A stretch of 64,000 nt of DNA from [Leptolyngbya] sp. JSC-1. GTDB lineage: Bacteria; Cyanobacteriota; Cyanobacteriia; Elainellales; Elainellaceae. Both the position numbers and the translations under genes were made by a program. How positions within the stretch are numbered: position 1 is the stretch's first letter; each line of letters begins with the position of its first letter. The stretch covers positions 50,042 to 114,041 of the forward strand of contig KL662192.1 in NCBI GenBank assembly GCA_000733415.1, read 5' to 3'. The notes below the pieces were generated by a model. The model worked only from the letters and a program-made list of their open reading frames with translations, was not told the origin of the DNA and searched no databases. Positions 1 through 7,966 of this stretch are shown here, piece by piece.

Positions 1-2
1 GC

Positions 3-290
3 TCTCTCCCCGGTCGCGCTCAAGGCCAACTCCCCTTTAATATTAAGTCCCCCAGATATGATGCCTACTACCGCCGGAAGCTCGGCTTCCCCCAAATGAT
101 CTGGCAAAATGCTACTCGCTCTTATAAACCCCAAGACCAACAAGCCAAACCCGGTGACCCCGCTAACTTCCTCTCCATGGCTCGCTCCATTGACCCCAAA
201 GCCAATCCCCCGCAGCGCCTCTCTGCTCTCAATGTTGACTTCCTCAACCAGGTCCCCTATAGAAAAAATAGTAGGATAGGTTTCTCTTGA
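3..290 (+). CDS. C-terminal part of an unrecognised protein, cut by the window edge
   Basis: The reading frame is open from base 3 to a TGA at 288-290, so the gene begins upstream of the window; the first ATG at 96 is probably internal because the frame before it reads as normal protein (proline-, arginine- and tyrosine-rich, for example RYDAYYRRKLGFP). About 95 residues are visible, hydrophilic, with no membrane segment. I do not recognise the family. A good terminator follows about 35 bases after the stop, which supports a real gene end. Confidence 0.45.
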   Translation, partial: SLPGRAQGQLPFNIKSPRYDAYYRRKLGFPQMIWQNATRSYKPQDQQAKPGDPANFLSMARSIDPKANPPQRLSALNVDFLNQVPYRKNSRIGFS

Positions 291-323
291 GATACTTCTT
301 CGAGATCCTTGAATATTATGCTG

Positions 324-355
324 AACCCTCCCCAGATAAATGAGGAGGGTTTTTA
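324..355 (+). terminator. Rho-independent terminator
   Basis: An 8-bp perfect stem (AACCCTCC at 324-331 with GGAGGGTT at 344-351) and a 12-base loop are followed by a T-rich run (TTTTATTT). It lies just after the partial gene ending at 290 and would end its transcript. The stem's A-rich 5' side makes it possibly bidirectional, but the convergent gene ends at 467. Confidence 0.75.
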
Positions 356-466
356 TTTGTCTGCTATCTGTTAGTCAATGTTTGTTTTTCGCCTTCAGTG
401 CTCTTTTTTGCATTATGACTCGGTACTCTATCCGGTACTTGATTGAGTACTCGCAATCAAACACAG

Positions 467-3400
467 TTAGACAAAATAATTGTTCACCGTTAAAACACCT
501 GCATTAGCATCTCCAGATCTAAAGCGGATTCCCGTTACGTCTACTACTAGATCCCGCCGAGGCGAGAAACCAGCCTCATCGTCGTTCACGGATAAATAGG
601 CTTTTCTCCTCCATTCAAAGAAGACGGCTTCATTCACGCTCAAAGCTTGATTACCGCGTCTAGCCTGATTTTTATCCGCATAGGCAGCCTCTACCGCATC
701 AGCCAGGTTGCTTCCGGTTTGTCGTCCAGCGTTAAACAATTTGGCGGGCAGATTTGGTGTTGTTTGATCGTTATCAAAGTCTAGCTGGAAGCGGTCTCCC
801 TGCCCAAACCTGAAGTCAACGATCCGATCTAACCCTTGCAGCGAGGAATTTGCCAAGGCCGCTCTTTGAGTCCGTCCGGCATAGATAAAGCGATCAGCAC
901 CCAGTCCTCCAGTCAGCGTATCTTTACCGCGTCCACCATTTAACCCATCATTACCCGCAAGACCCAGCAGCCGATCATCGCCACCCAATCCCAGAATTAG
1001 ATCATTGCCATTGGTTCCCCGCAGCCTTTCGCCGGCTGACGTGCCTCGAATCGTGCGAACAGCATCATTATCGGTGATGGTTAGCGTAGCCGTATTTTGA
1101 CCTGCTAAAACAGCTCGACCTGTCGGATTACTCAACTGTAGCAGAACTGTTTCATTATTCTCTACCAGCGTATCATCGATAATGTTCAGCGTAGCAGTAG
1201 CGCGAGTTTGACCGTCAGCAAAGGTAACCGTTGCCGGTAGGCCGCTAAAATCGTTGCTGTCAGCCGTTCCACCTGTTGCAGTTACATCAACGGTGAGGGC
1301 ACCGGATGAACCACCAGACCGCACCAGCTCAATCGCAATCGTCTTGCCATCTTCCGACACCGTGTAGGTCGGCGCACTAAAATCAATCGAGCCAGTTGGC
1401 GCATCTGCCACAGTTAGACCACTCAACTGGGTTGTGCCTGCACCAATTGCTCCCACAAATGTAGCAGCCCCTGTACTCAGATCAATTTTGTAGAGTCCGG
1501 TTGTGCCACCCACAGTCAATCCAGCAAATCCCTGCCCAGAGGCGGGTGTATTAGAAGCGGACACTTGCACACCAGCCGGAATATCAAATCCATTCACCGC
1601 TGTGAAATCTAGCGGATTCCCATTGAGCGTCACGGCTAGGGGAGAAATCTGCGTGCCGCTATTGGGTGGATTTTGAATAAACAACCGATCGCTAGCCGCA
1701 TCTAGCGTGTATTGAGTGGTTGCCGTAGCTCCAGTCGCCTGAGCAAAGCTGTTGGTGTAGGCCGTGGCATCAACACTGGTTGTGCCGCCTTGAACCGCTC
1801 CATCTGGATTGACTCCAGGTACGCTGCCTGCCGTCAATCCCGTATCTCCATCCACCGGTGCACCCGTAATCGGATTGAGGCGGAAGTTTAACCCGGTACT
1901 CGTTACAACCCGAATTCGATCGACAGTTGGATTGAAATCGAAGCCATAGCCCGTCTCTGGCAGATCCACTGGACTGCCTGCCGCATCCACAAAAGCCACC
2001 GACCCAGGACTGCCTACCGGAGTTGCCGCACCCGACTGCGGATCTAGGATGACAACCGTTCCTGTATTAGTCTGGGCGTTAACAGCCAGACCATAGAGTT
2101 GACCAGTTGCCGGACGGAAATCGATGCCTACCAGCGTTGCACCAGCCGGCAGACCCGAGACCGCAACCGTGGCAACCGTACCAGGAGCCGCGCTATTGAA
2201 ACGCAACAAATTGCCATTCGTATCCAAGCCAACAATGGGAGTACCATTCGGCACTACCTCGCTCTGCACCGCATACCCCTGGACTAGGGCAGTGCCATCT
2301 CCAATCGGACCAAGCAACGTAGCCGCGCCAGTAGACAGCTCAATCGCGTAAAGCCCTGTATTCCCAGCTACGGTGAGAGCCGCAAACGCTTGCCCTACAG
2401 CAGGCGTATTGGATGCCGTCACATTCACCCCGGCTGGAATGTCAAATCCGTTGGCCGCCGTAAAATCTAACGGACTACCGTTGAGAGTAATAGGCAAGGC
2501 TGCGGTTTGAGTTCCGCTATTGGGCGGATTCTGAATCAAAAGCGTGTTATTAGCAGCATTCAGCGTGTATTGAGTTGTGACTGTGACGTTGGGCGCGTTG
2601 TTCGTGTAGGCTGTCGCATCAACCGTAGTTGCACCGCCGCTAATCACACCATCAGGCTGAATTTCAGCTGTATTAGAGTCACTGTCAACCAGTTCGCCAG
2701 TATTGGGGTTCATGCGGAAGTTGAAGCCACCATCAGTCACAACCCGAATCCGGTCTACTGTAGGATTAAAGTCAAAGCCGAAGTTAGTTCCTATAATGGG
2801 TGCAGGACTACCATTAATCGTGAAGCTCCCGGCGGTGCCGACAGCAGTTGCAACTCCAGTTTGTGTGCTAATGACATACAATTGGACATTTCCGGCTGTA
2901 TCTCTGGCAAGTCCATAAAGTTTGCCATTTTGTGGACGAAAATCGATACCAACTAGCGTTTGTTCTGCTGCTAGTCCCGTGATAGCCAATGGAGATTGAG
3001 CCGCTCCAGGGTTAGAGGTATCAAAAGCAATTAGGGTATTGTTGCGCAGAGCATAGCTAACGCTAAAGGTACCAGCATAATTCTGTTGCGCTTCAGCCGT
3101 AAACGCTAACGCCGCCGTTATGTTTCCCAAATGTTGATCAAGCTTCCACCAACCTTGTCCCACCGTTCGACTAGAGGCCGCAACACTAGCTCCAGTTAAA
3201 CTACGCAGCATCTGCAAGAATTGAGTCCGGCCCCGCTCTGCGACACGGCAACCATAAATTAAGATCTCAGGGCGGTCAGTAGCTTTGCCCCATTGTTGGA
3301 GGTTAGCTGCATAGCGCTTCAGGTTGGTTGAATTCAGCTGAGTATTGCCTAAGTACAAACAGTCGGGACTACCGTGGCTAACCAAGTGAATTTCCGCAAC

Positions 3401-3553
3401 ATCGCGGCGATTTTGTAACGCTTCGCTAATTTGAATTACACCATCCCGGTCTGAGTCCAATAGCACCACTTGGCTGCCCGGTTTGACATACTGCAACAGA
3501 TATTGGTAATCACGGACTTGGCGATCAATAAAGACATAGGAACGCTTTTCCAT
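467..3553 (-). CDS. DUF4347 - DUF4394 x2 - Calx-beta - RTX-repeat surface or secreted protein
   Basis: A protein of about 1028 residues. Order: a DUF4347 domain (about residues 5-160, with the VSHGSPD and IYGCRVAE motifs), two copies of a DUF4394 beta-propeller-like domain (about 165-430 and 435-750, each with VGIDFRP, FDFNPTVDRIRVV and ASNTPA signatures), a Calx-beta domain (about 770-870), and haemolysin-type calcium-binding nonapeptides (GNDLILGLGGDD, GGLGADRF; about 885-930). DUF4347 plus RTX repeats is typical of large exported cyanobacterial proteins, secreted without an N-terminal signal by type I systems; that export route is inference. I chose the ATG at 3553 because the longer frame begins with TTG at 3586. 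The role is unknown; the two DUF4394 copies are clearly an internal duplication. Confidence 0.85.
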   Translation of the reverse strand: MEKRSYVFIDRQVRDYQYLLQYVKPGSQVVLLDSDRDGVIQISEALQNRRDVAEIHLVSHGSPDCLYLGNTQLNSTNLKRYAANLQQWGKATDRPEILIYGCRVAERGRTQFLQMLRSLTGASVAASSRTVGQGWWKLDQHLGNITAALAFTAEAQQNYAGTFSVSYALRNNTLIAFDTSNPGAAQSPLAITGLAAEQTLVGIDFRPQNGKLYGLARDTAGNVQLYVISTQTGVATAVGTAGSFTINGSPAPIIGTNFGFDFNPTVDRIRVVTDGGFNFRMNPNTGELVDSDSNTAEIQPDGVISGGATTVDATAYTNNAPNVTVTTQYTLNAANNTLLIQNPPNSGTQTAALPITLNGSPLDFTAANGFDIPAGVNVTASNTPAVGQAFAALTVAGNTGLYAIELSTGAATLLGPIGDGTALVQGYAVQSEVVPNGTPIVGLDTNGNLLRFNSAAPGTVATVAVSGLPAGATLVGIDFRPATGQLYGLAVNAQTNTGTVVILDPQSGAATPVGSPGSVAFVDAAGSPVDLPETGYGFDFNPTVDRIRVVTSTGLNFRLNPITGAPVDGDTGLTAGSVPGVNPDGAVQGGTTSVDATAYTNSFAQATGATATTQYTLDAASDRLFIQNPPNSGTQISPLAVTLNGNPLDFTAVNGFDIPAGVQVSASNTPASGQGFAGLTVGGTTGLYKIDLSTGAATFVGAIGAGTTQLSGLTVADAPTGSIDFSAPTYTVSEDGKTIAIELVRSGGSSGALTVDVTATGGTADSNDFSGLPATVTFADGQTRATATLNIIDDTLVENNETVLLQLSNPTGRAVLAGQNTATLTITDNDAVRTIRGTSAGERLRGTNGNDLILGLGGDDRLLGLAGNDGLNGGRGKDTLTGGLGADRFIYAGRTQRAALANSSLQGLDRIVDFRFGQGDRFQLDFDNDQTTPNLPAKLFNAGRQTGSNLADAVEAAYADKNQARRGNQALSVNEAVFFEWRRKAYLSVNDDEAGFSPRRDLVVDVTGIRFRSGDANAGVLTVNNYFV

Positions 3554-3688
3554 CTGACTATTCCACTTGATGATTAGAATGGACAAACTACAACTGAGCC
3601 TGCTTCAATCCACAGGTCTGCCTATGAGCAAATAAGTTACTTGTATTCAGTACGGAGCAGTATGCAAATCGGATTTGCAAATTTTGAA

Positions 3689-3740
3689 GAGATAGGAAAC
3701 TCCTAGAGTTCAGTTAAAGTAAAGCTCAACTTCCTATCTC
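3689..3740. repeat. Inverted repeat upstream of the DUF4347 gene
   Basis: Perfect 10-bp arms (GAGATAGGAA at 3689-3698 and TTCCTATCTC at 3731-3740) are separated by 32 bases. A second small palindrome, GCAAATC-GGATTTGC, lies at 3664-3678. Both sit 110-190 bases upstream of the minus-strand gene starting at 3553, so they could be regulatory; no T-run supports a terminator. Confidence 0.4.
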
Positions 3741-3807
3741 ATGCTACGCTTCTGCTCAGTCGATATACCGAAGCAGACACATGGACGCAAATTAGAGGAA
3801 GATAGCA

Positions 3808-3851
3808 ATTGTGATAACGACACACTTGCGATTGTGATAACGGTACACTTG
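3808..3851. repeat. Two 21-bp near-identical direct repeats
   Basis: ATTGTGATAACG followed by two variable bases and ACACTTG occurs at 3808-3828 and again at 3831-3851, 23 bases apart, with two mismatches. The rest of the 533-base gap between 3554 and 4086 shows no coding frame. A 10-bp inverted pair (TATCACAAAG / CTTTGTGATA, around 3914-3955) follows nearby. The repeats could be tandem protein-binding sites or an end of a lost transposon. Confidence 0.5.
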
Positions 3852-4086
3852 GATGATTTTAAGCTTATGGCAATCGCAACCTAAAGTGCATACAGATGTC
3901 ATTTATCACAAAGAGTAGTTCCCCATGAATAACCAATGACAGGTGCTTTGTGATAGTTCTAACATGATTAATTGAACTGTACTGATCAACTGAGTCTTTT
4001 CAATTTTCCAGTAAGAGCCTGGTAATGTTCTATTCCTAAAGAGGTAATTCCTGAGACTAAGCGCAAAAATTTAGTAATCTAGGATA

Positions 4087-6282
4087 CTAATTCTGATTTT
4101 GAGCCGCTTGAGAGCATGAATCGAGTTCTGTACGTCCTGTCAAACTGGCTACGGCTGCGGTCAGTTCTGGCAAATTGACGGGTTTGGCGAGATGCAGCTG
4201 AAATCCAGCGGCAAGCGCACGAGTGCGGTCCTCAACTCTGGCATAGGCACTCAGAGCTACGGCAGGTAAGCGTTTTGAGTCAAATTCTGCTCTTAGCTGC
4301 CGAATCAACGTATAGCCATCTTCATTCGGCATGCCAATATCGCTAATCAGCAGGTCGGGCTGGAGTTGGTCAAGCAGGGCCATTGCTTCTGATGCAGAGG
4401 CCGCCACCGAAACCTCTGCTCCACACTGGTGCAGAATCATGCGGATGAGTTCGCGGGCATCTGCCTCGTCATCCACAACGAGAATATGCAATCCATATAG
4501 TTGGGGTAGATCACTCTTGAGGGCATCAGCATCGGCCCGAGGATGAACTCGCTCACCGTCCTTCAGCGGTTGCGCCACCATCAGCGGTAGTTGCACTGTA
4601 AAAATAGCACCTTGGCCCAAACCAGCACTATAGACCGACACGCTGCCCCCGTGCAGTTCCACCAGATGTCGCACAATTGCCAGGCCCAGACCCAAACCAC
4701 CATGAGAGCGTGTAGTTTTGCTATCCGCTTGCTGAAACCGATCAAACACAAAGGGTAAAAAGTCAGGGTTGATCCCCAGCCCAGAGTCACTCACCACGAT
4801 TTCCACCTGGGAGTTGACCCGTTCGAGGCGGACCTGCACCCAGCCGCCCCTCGGCGTGAACTTGACCGCATTGGAAAGCAAATTCCAGACCACCTGCTGC
4901 AACCGATCCGCATCACCCGACACCGGACCAGCTTCGGGGTCTAGGATTGCACGAATTTGAATTTCTTTTGCGTCCGCTGCTGGCCGTACCGTATCGATCG
5001 CCGCTTCAATCACAGTAATCAGCTCTACCGGACACACGTTCAGCCGCAGCTTTCCGGTGATGATTCGAGAAATATCCAGCAGGTCATTGATCAGATTAGC
5101 CTGACCGCGAGCATTGCGTTCAATCGTTTCTAATGCACGTTGAACAATCGCCGCATCGAGTTGGGGTTTAGAGCGCAGCATTTGCGCCCATCCCAAAATC
5201 GCATTCAGAGGAGTCCGCAGTTCATGGGACAGCACCGATAAAAACTCATCTTTGGTGCGATTCGCAGCTTCAGCAGCGGCCCGGGCCATTTGTTCACTGG
5301 CCAATAACCGTTCCCGTTCTAGTTCTGCCTGCTTCTGCTCAGTAATTTCTTGCACGACAATATTGACACCCAACACCTGCTGTTCTGACAGGCGGAGTGG
5401 ATAGTAGCTGACCCGCCAGATGCGTTCAATTCCTGGTTGGGCGGGTGTCGTGCCACGAATTTCTTGATTCAGCAGCGGTATACCCGTTTGAATCACCTGC
5501 TGAAATATCTGGGCTTGAGCTTCACCCAACTCCGGCAGCACCTCATGCACCGATCGCCCAATATGCTCAGATACCGGCAAGCCGTTCATTTCAGCCAAAG
5601 ACTCATTGATGCGCATGAAGCGAAACTCAGTATCAAGCACACACAGCCCGATCGGTGTATTTCGGTAGATACTCTCTAGCTCAACAAGCTGCCGCTGCGT
5701 GGTTTCCTGGCTGGAACGCAAAACATTTTCAATTCGCTGTCGCTCGGTGATTTCCCGCTGAAGTTGTTTATTAGCCGCAACTAATTCTGCCGTGCGTTCC
5801 TGCACCCGCAATTCCAGATCGTTTTGGTAACGTCGCAGTTCTGCCTCAATCCGCTGCCGCTCCTCAATCTGGGCTTCTAGTTGCTGGTTGGCTTCCGTCA
5901 GTTGGGCCGGACTCGGTAAGGCCAGCGCTTTTGGAATCAACGGCAAAAGCTGCACTGCCGTAAACAGAGAAATCCCAGCCGTTGTCGCCTTGAGTCCGCC
6001 AGAGATCCAGTAAGTGGGATGCCAAAGCGTCCAAATTTCCATTAAGTGGGTCGTGCCACAAGCAACAATGAACGCCCCAAATAATAGAAAAATCCAGTTG
6101 AAGGGTAGATCGCGCCGCCTTTGCACAAAGTAGACTAGCGCAAAGGGGATCGAATAATATGCAACAGCAATTAAAAAATCGGAAGCCAGATGTAACCACA
6201 CCAAATCGGGTTTCCAGAGGTAGCAATGCCCGTGGGGAATGAAGGGATTTACAGCCAACGTCACACGCAGAAAATTCGTCAT
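4087..6282 (-). CDS. Ethylene-receptor-like hybrid sensor histidine kinase
   Basis: A 731-residue hybrid kinase. Residues about 28-115 form three membrane helices like the plant ETR1 ethylene-binding domain: Asp35, Cys75 and His79 (ACGTTHL) have the spacing of ETR1 Asp25, Cys65 and His69, the copper/ethylene site. A coiled coil (about 125-190), a PAS domain (about 200-315), a HisKA domain with phospho-acceptor His353 (SHELRTPLN), an HATPase domain (N, G1 and G2 boxes, GLGLGLAIV) and a receiver domain with Asp648 (ISDIGMP) follow. Cyanobacterial relatives such as Synechocystis Slr1212 bind ethylene and affect light responses. The start is an ATG at 6282. There is no output domain, so it must pass phosphate to another protein, not visible next to it. 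Confidence 0.9.
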   Translation of the reverse strand: MTNFLRVTLAVNPFIPHGHCYLWKPDLVWLHLASDFLIAVAYYSIPFALVYFVQRRRDLPFNWIFLLFGAFIVACGTTHLMEIWTLWHPTYWISGGLKATTAGISLFTAVQLLPLIPKALALPSPAQLTEANQQLEAQIEERQRIEAELRRYQNDLELRVQERTAELVAANKQLQREITERQRIENVLRSSQETTQRQLVELESIYRNTPIGLCVLDTEFRFMRINESLAEMNGLPVSEHIGRSVHEVLPELGEAQAQIFQQVIQTGIPLLNQEIRGTTPAQPGIERIWRVSYYPLRLSEQQVLGVNIVVQEITEQKQAELERERLLASEQMARAAAEAANRTKDEFLSVLSHELRTPLNAILGWAQMLRSKPQLDAAIVQRALETIERNARGQANLINDLLDISRIITGKLRLNVCPVELITVIEAAIDTVRPAADAKEIQIRAILDPEAGPVSGDADRLQQVVWNLLSNAVKFTPRGGWVQVRLERVNSQVEIVVSDSGLGINPDFLPFVFDRFQQADSKTTRSHGGLGLGLAIVRHLVELHGGSVSVYSAGLGQGAIFTVQLPLMVAQPLKDGERVHPRADADALKSDLPQLYGLHILVVDDEADARELIRMILHQCGAEVSVAASASEAMALLDQLQPDLLISDIGMPNEDGYTLIRQLRAEFDSKRLPAVALSAYARVEDRTRALAAGFQLHLAKPVNLPELTAAVASLTGRTELDSCSQAAQNQN

Positions 6283-6724
6283 ATTTATATAGGTTACTGG
6301 ATTGCTCGCGGTTTATGGCTCTACGGCTGAACTGAACTACCACTCCAATGTTAGAAAACTAACCAGAAAGCTCAAAAAGCTTAAACAAATTTCTAGCTTC
6401 AATTGGCTTGTCATTAGATCGGCTGCAAGATGTAAAAATTGGCAACTAGCAAAAGATAGATTTATAGCGAACTAGCAATAAACCTCTGCTGTGGTGATGG
6501 ACTCAAAATAGACACAAAATAAACGCAAAACAGCTTCTCGAAAAGTAACTTATCAATACAAACTTTATACAAACAAAACCTGCCTTCGCGAGTACTCCGC
6601 AAAAGACAGGTGTAGGTTTGGGTTAGGAGCGCAATGGTGCCGCTAAGAGAAGCCCGCTGAGAGAAGCCCGCGAAGAGAAACTCCTGGCAGTTGCTGGAGG
6701 CAAATTGGTCAAGCGGAGATCTAA
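6283..6724. other. Intergenic stretch with short repeats, no gene
   Basis: About 440 bases between the kinase and the 2Fe-2S ferredoxin gene. It holds a short direct repeat (GAGAAGCCCGC, twice, near 6650-6675) and a segment around 6567-6592 (ACAAAACCTGCCTTCGCG) that recurs near 36968. The open frame at 6462-6728 has no recognisable protein features and I do not call it. Confidence 0.5.
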
Positions 6725-7423
6725 TCAACTCATTCCAAGGCTCTGAGCGATGCTGTCAGCAATCTGCCCCAACGTTTTAGGACGAACTTCTTTATAGCGC
6801 CGATTTCCTGGCATCATTACCAAATTCGGCGCTGAAGAGCAACACTTCAAACAGCCGGTTGGTTTAATCGTGACATGCTGATCTAGGTTACGCTGGCAAA
6901 GCGCTTGCTGCAACGCTTCACATAGTCCCCTGCCACCTTTTTTCAAGCAGCCCGACTTTTGACAAACCAGCACCTTGATTTTCGATTTCGTTGAATTGAC
7001 CGGAGCGGCGGAAACCAGACCATTCAGAATTTCACAGCCATTAGTCAGAGTAGCGCCCAAGCTATCAGATGGGTCATCAACGACGCTATTGAGCAAACTA
7101 TCAGGCAAATTATTAGGCAAATTATTAGGCAAATTATCAGGCAAATTATCAGGCAAAGGCACAATCTGCGCTGCTTTCAACTTGAGTTCACGAGCATAAC
7201 GGTTGAACTTACCCCGGCCCGTCACCAAAATCCGCTCGCCAGGTTGCAGATTCAGCCCCCCAGCCAAACGCAAGGCTTTGGGAAGTTTGATCTGCATTTC
7301 TTCAGATAACACCCGTACCCGCAGATATTTCGGCAGGTAGTCCGACTTGTTAGCAGGTCCGACAAAGCCCAAAAATTGCCCCTCAAAATTAAACTCTAAC
7401 TGCTGCTGATAGTCATAACCCAT
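6725..7423 (-). CDS. Thioredoxin-like (2Fe-2S) ferredoxin domain protein of the nif region
   Basis: A 232-residue protein, last gene of the minus-strand nifV-nifZ-nifT group. The C-terminal half (about 150-230) is a Shethna/NuoE-type 2Fe-2S domain with cysteines in VCQKSGCLKKGG and TGCLKCCSSAPN. The N-terminal part (about 5-90) resembles a small OB/SH3-like module (LPKALRLAGG, LVTGRGKF). The two are joined by a linker of five near-identical LP(D/N)NLP(D/N)N-type units encoded by a 12-bp tandem repeat. An electron-transfer role in nitrogen fixation is inferred from position. The start is an ATG at 7423. Confidence 0.75.
   Translation of the reverse strand: MGYDYQQQLEFNFEGQFLGFVGPANKSDYLPKYLRVRVLSEEMQIKLPKALRLAGGLNLQPGERILVTGRGKFNRYARELKLKAAQIVPLPDNLPDNLPNNLPNNLPDSLLNSVVDDPSDSLGATLTNGCEILNGLVSAAPVNSTKSKIKVLVCQKSGCLKKGGRGLCEALQQALCQRNLDQHVTIKPTGCLKCCSSAPNLVMMPGNRRYKEVRPKTLGQIADSIAQSLGMS
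7094..7153 (-). repeat. 12-bp tandem repeat (5 units) inside the 2Fe-2S protein gene
   Basis: Five units of CAAA(C/T)TAT(C/T)AGG run from 7094 to 7153. As the unit length is a multiple of three, the repeat keeps frame and encodes a run of Leu-Pro-Asp/Asn-Asn units in the linker between the two domains. Copy number could change without breaking the gene. Confidence 0.9.
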
Positions 7424-7434
7424 GATGTTTATTC

Positions 7435-7638
7435 CTAAGCGATTCGTTTAGCTTCTACCGTCTTGGGTAACTTTAGCGGTTCGGTTAACCCCGCAACTGC
7501 CAGCTCCCAACCATTTGCCAGGGTGAAAATCTTTTCGCTGTCTGTCTCTACTTGTTTCACTACTTCTTCTTCCAGATCTTTTTTGGCCACATAAACGACC
7601 AAATGTCCAACCGCGTTTCGACGAAGCATAACTTTCAT
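7435..7638 (-). CDS. nifT: Nitrogen fixation protein NifT
   Basis: A 67-residue protein matching the small NifT/FixT family in length and pattern (MKVMLRR start, then VVYVAKKDLEE, ending in a LANGWELAV and TEPLKLPKTVEAKR segment). NifT is a small accessory protein of unclear role in nitrogenase maturation. It has a good SD (GAGGAAATTTC before the ATG) and its start overlaps the nifZ stop (ATGA), which indicates translational coupling. Confidence 0.9.
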   Translation of the reverse strand: MKVMLRRNAVGHLVVYVAKKDLEEEVVKQVETDSEKIFTLANGWELAVAGLTEPLKLPKTVEAKRIA

Positions 7639-7901
7639 GAAATTTCCTCAACTAGTTCAAGTTCTTTTTTGCGACAGCCGACAATGTAACCCGTCGGCAT
7701 AAAATGCACGGCATAAATATAGGAGTTTTGCAAGAAGGTACCAATGCTGATCACATAACCGACATCGCCTTTCCTTGCCAACGTCTCGCCAATCTCTTTG
7801 CCAGGAAAGGTACCATCATTGCGAATCAGTTTGCGTGACCGCACTTTTTGACCAATATCAAAGGCCGGAGGGGCATCTAGTTCGAGTTCGTCGTATTGCA
7901 T
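7635..7901 (-). CDS. nifZ: Nitrogen fixation protein NifZ
   Basis: An 88-residue NifZ: FDIGQKVRSRKLIRNDGTFPG, KGDVGYV and PTGYIVGCRKKELE are family features. NifZ helps mature the nitrogenase P-cluster on NifDK. The gene lies between nifV and nifT, in the order usual for cyanobacteria. There is no clear Shine-Dalgarno; instead an exact 8-bp tandem repeat, C-rich on the sense strand, lies about 10 bases before the ATG. Confidence 0.92.
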   Translation of the reverse strand: MQYDELELDAPPAFDIGQKVRSRKLIRNDGTFPGKEIGETLARKGDVGYVISIGTFLQNSYIYAVHFMPTGYIVGCRKKELELVEEIS

Positions 7902-7910
7902 AGGAGAGTA

Positions 7911-7950
7911 GATGGGTGGATGGGTGGATGGGTGGATGGGTGGATGGGTG
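7911..7950. repeat. Exact 8-bp tandem repeat, 5 copies (GATGGGTG)
   Basis: GATGGGTG is repeated five times without mismatch at 7911-7950, in the 65-base gap between nifV and nifZ. On the sense (minus) strand it reads CACCCATC. It forms most of the nifZ leader and is one of a set of C-rich leader repeats in this window. Confidence 0.95.
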
Positions 7951-7966
7951 CGTGGATGAGTTTTGG

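Noticed and set aside
2507..2956. 149-codon plus-strand frame inside the DUF4394 gene
   Set aside because: It is an antisense shadow of the repeated domain.
6462..6728. 88-codon frame between the kinase and the ferredoxin gene
   Set aside because: Low-complexity composition, no SD, and overlap with dispersed short repeats.
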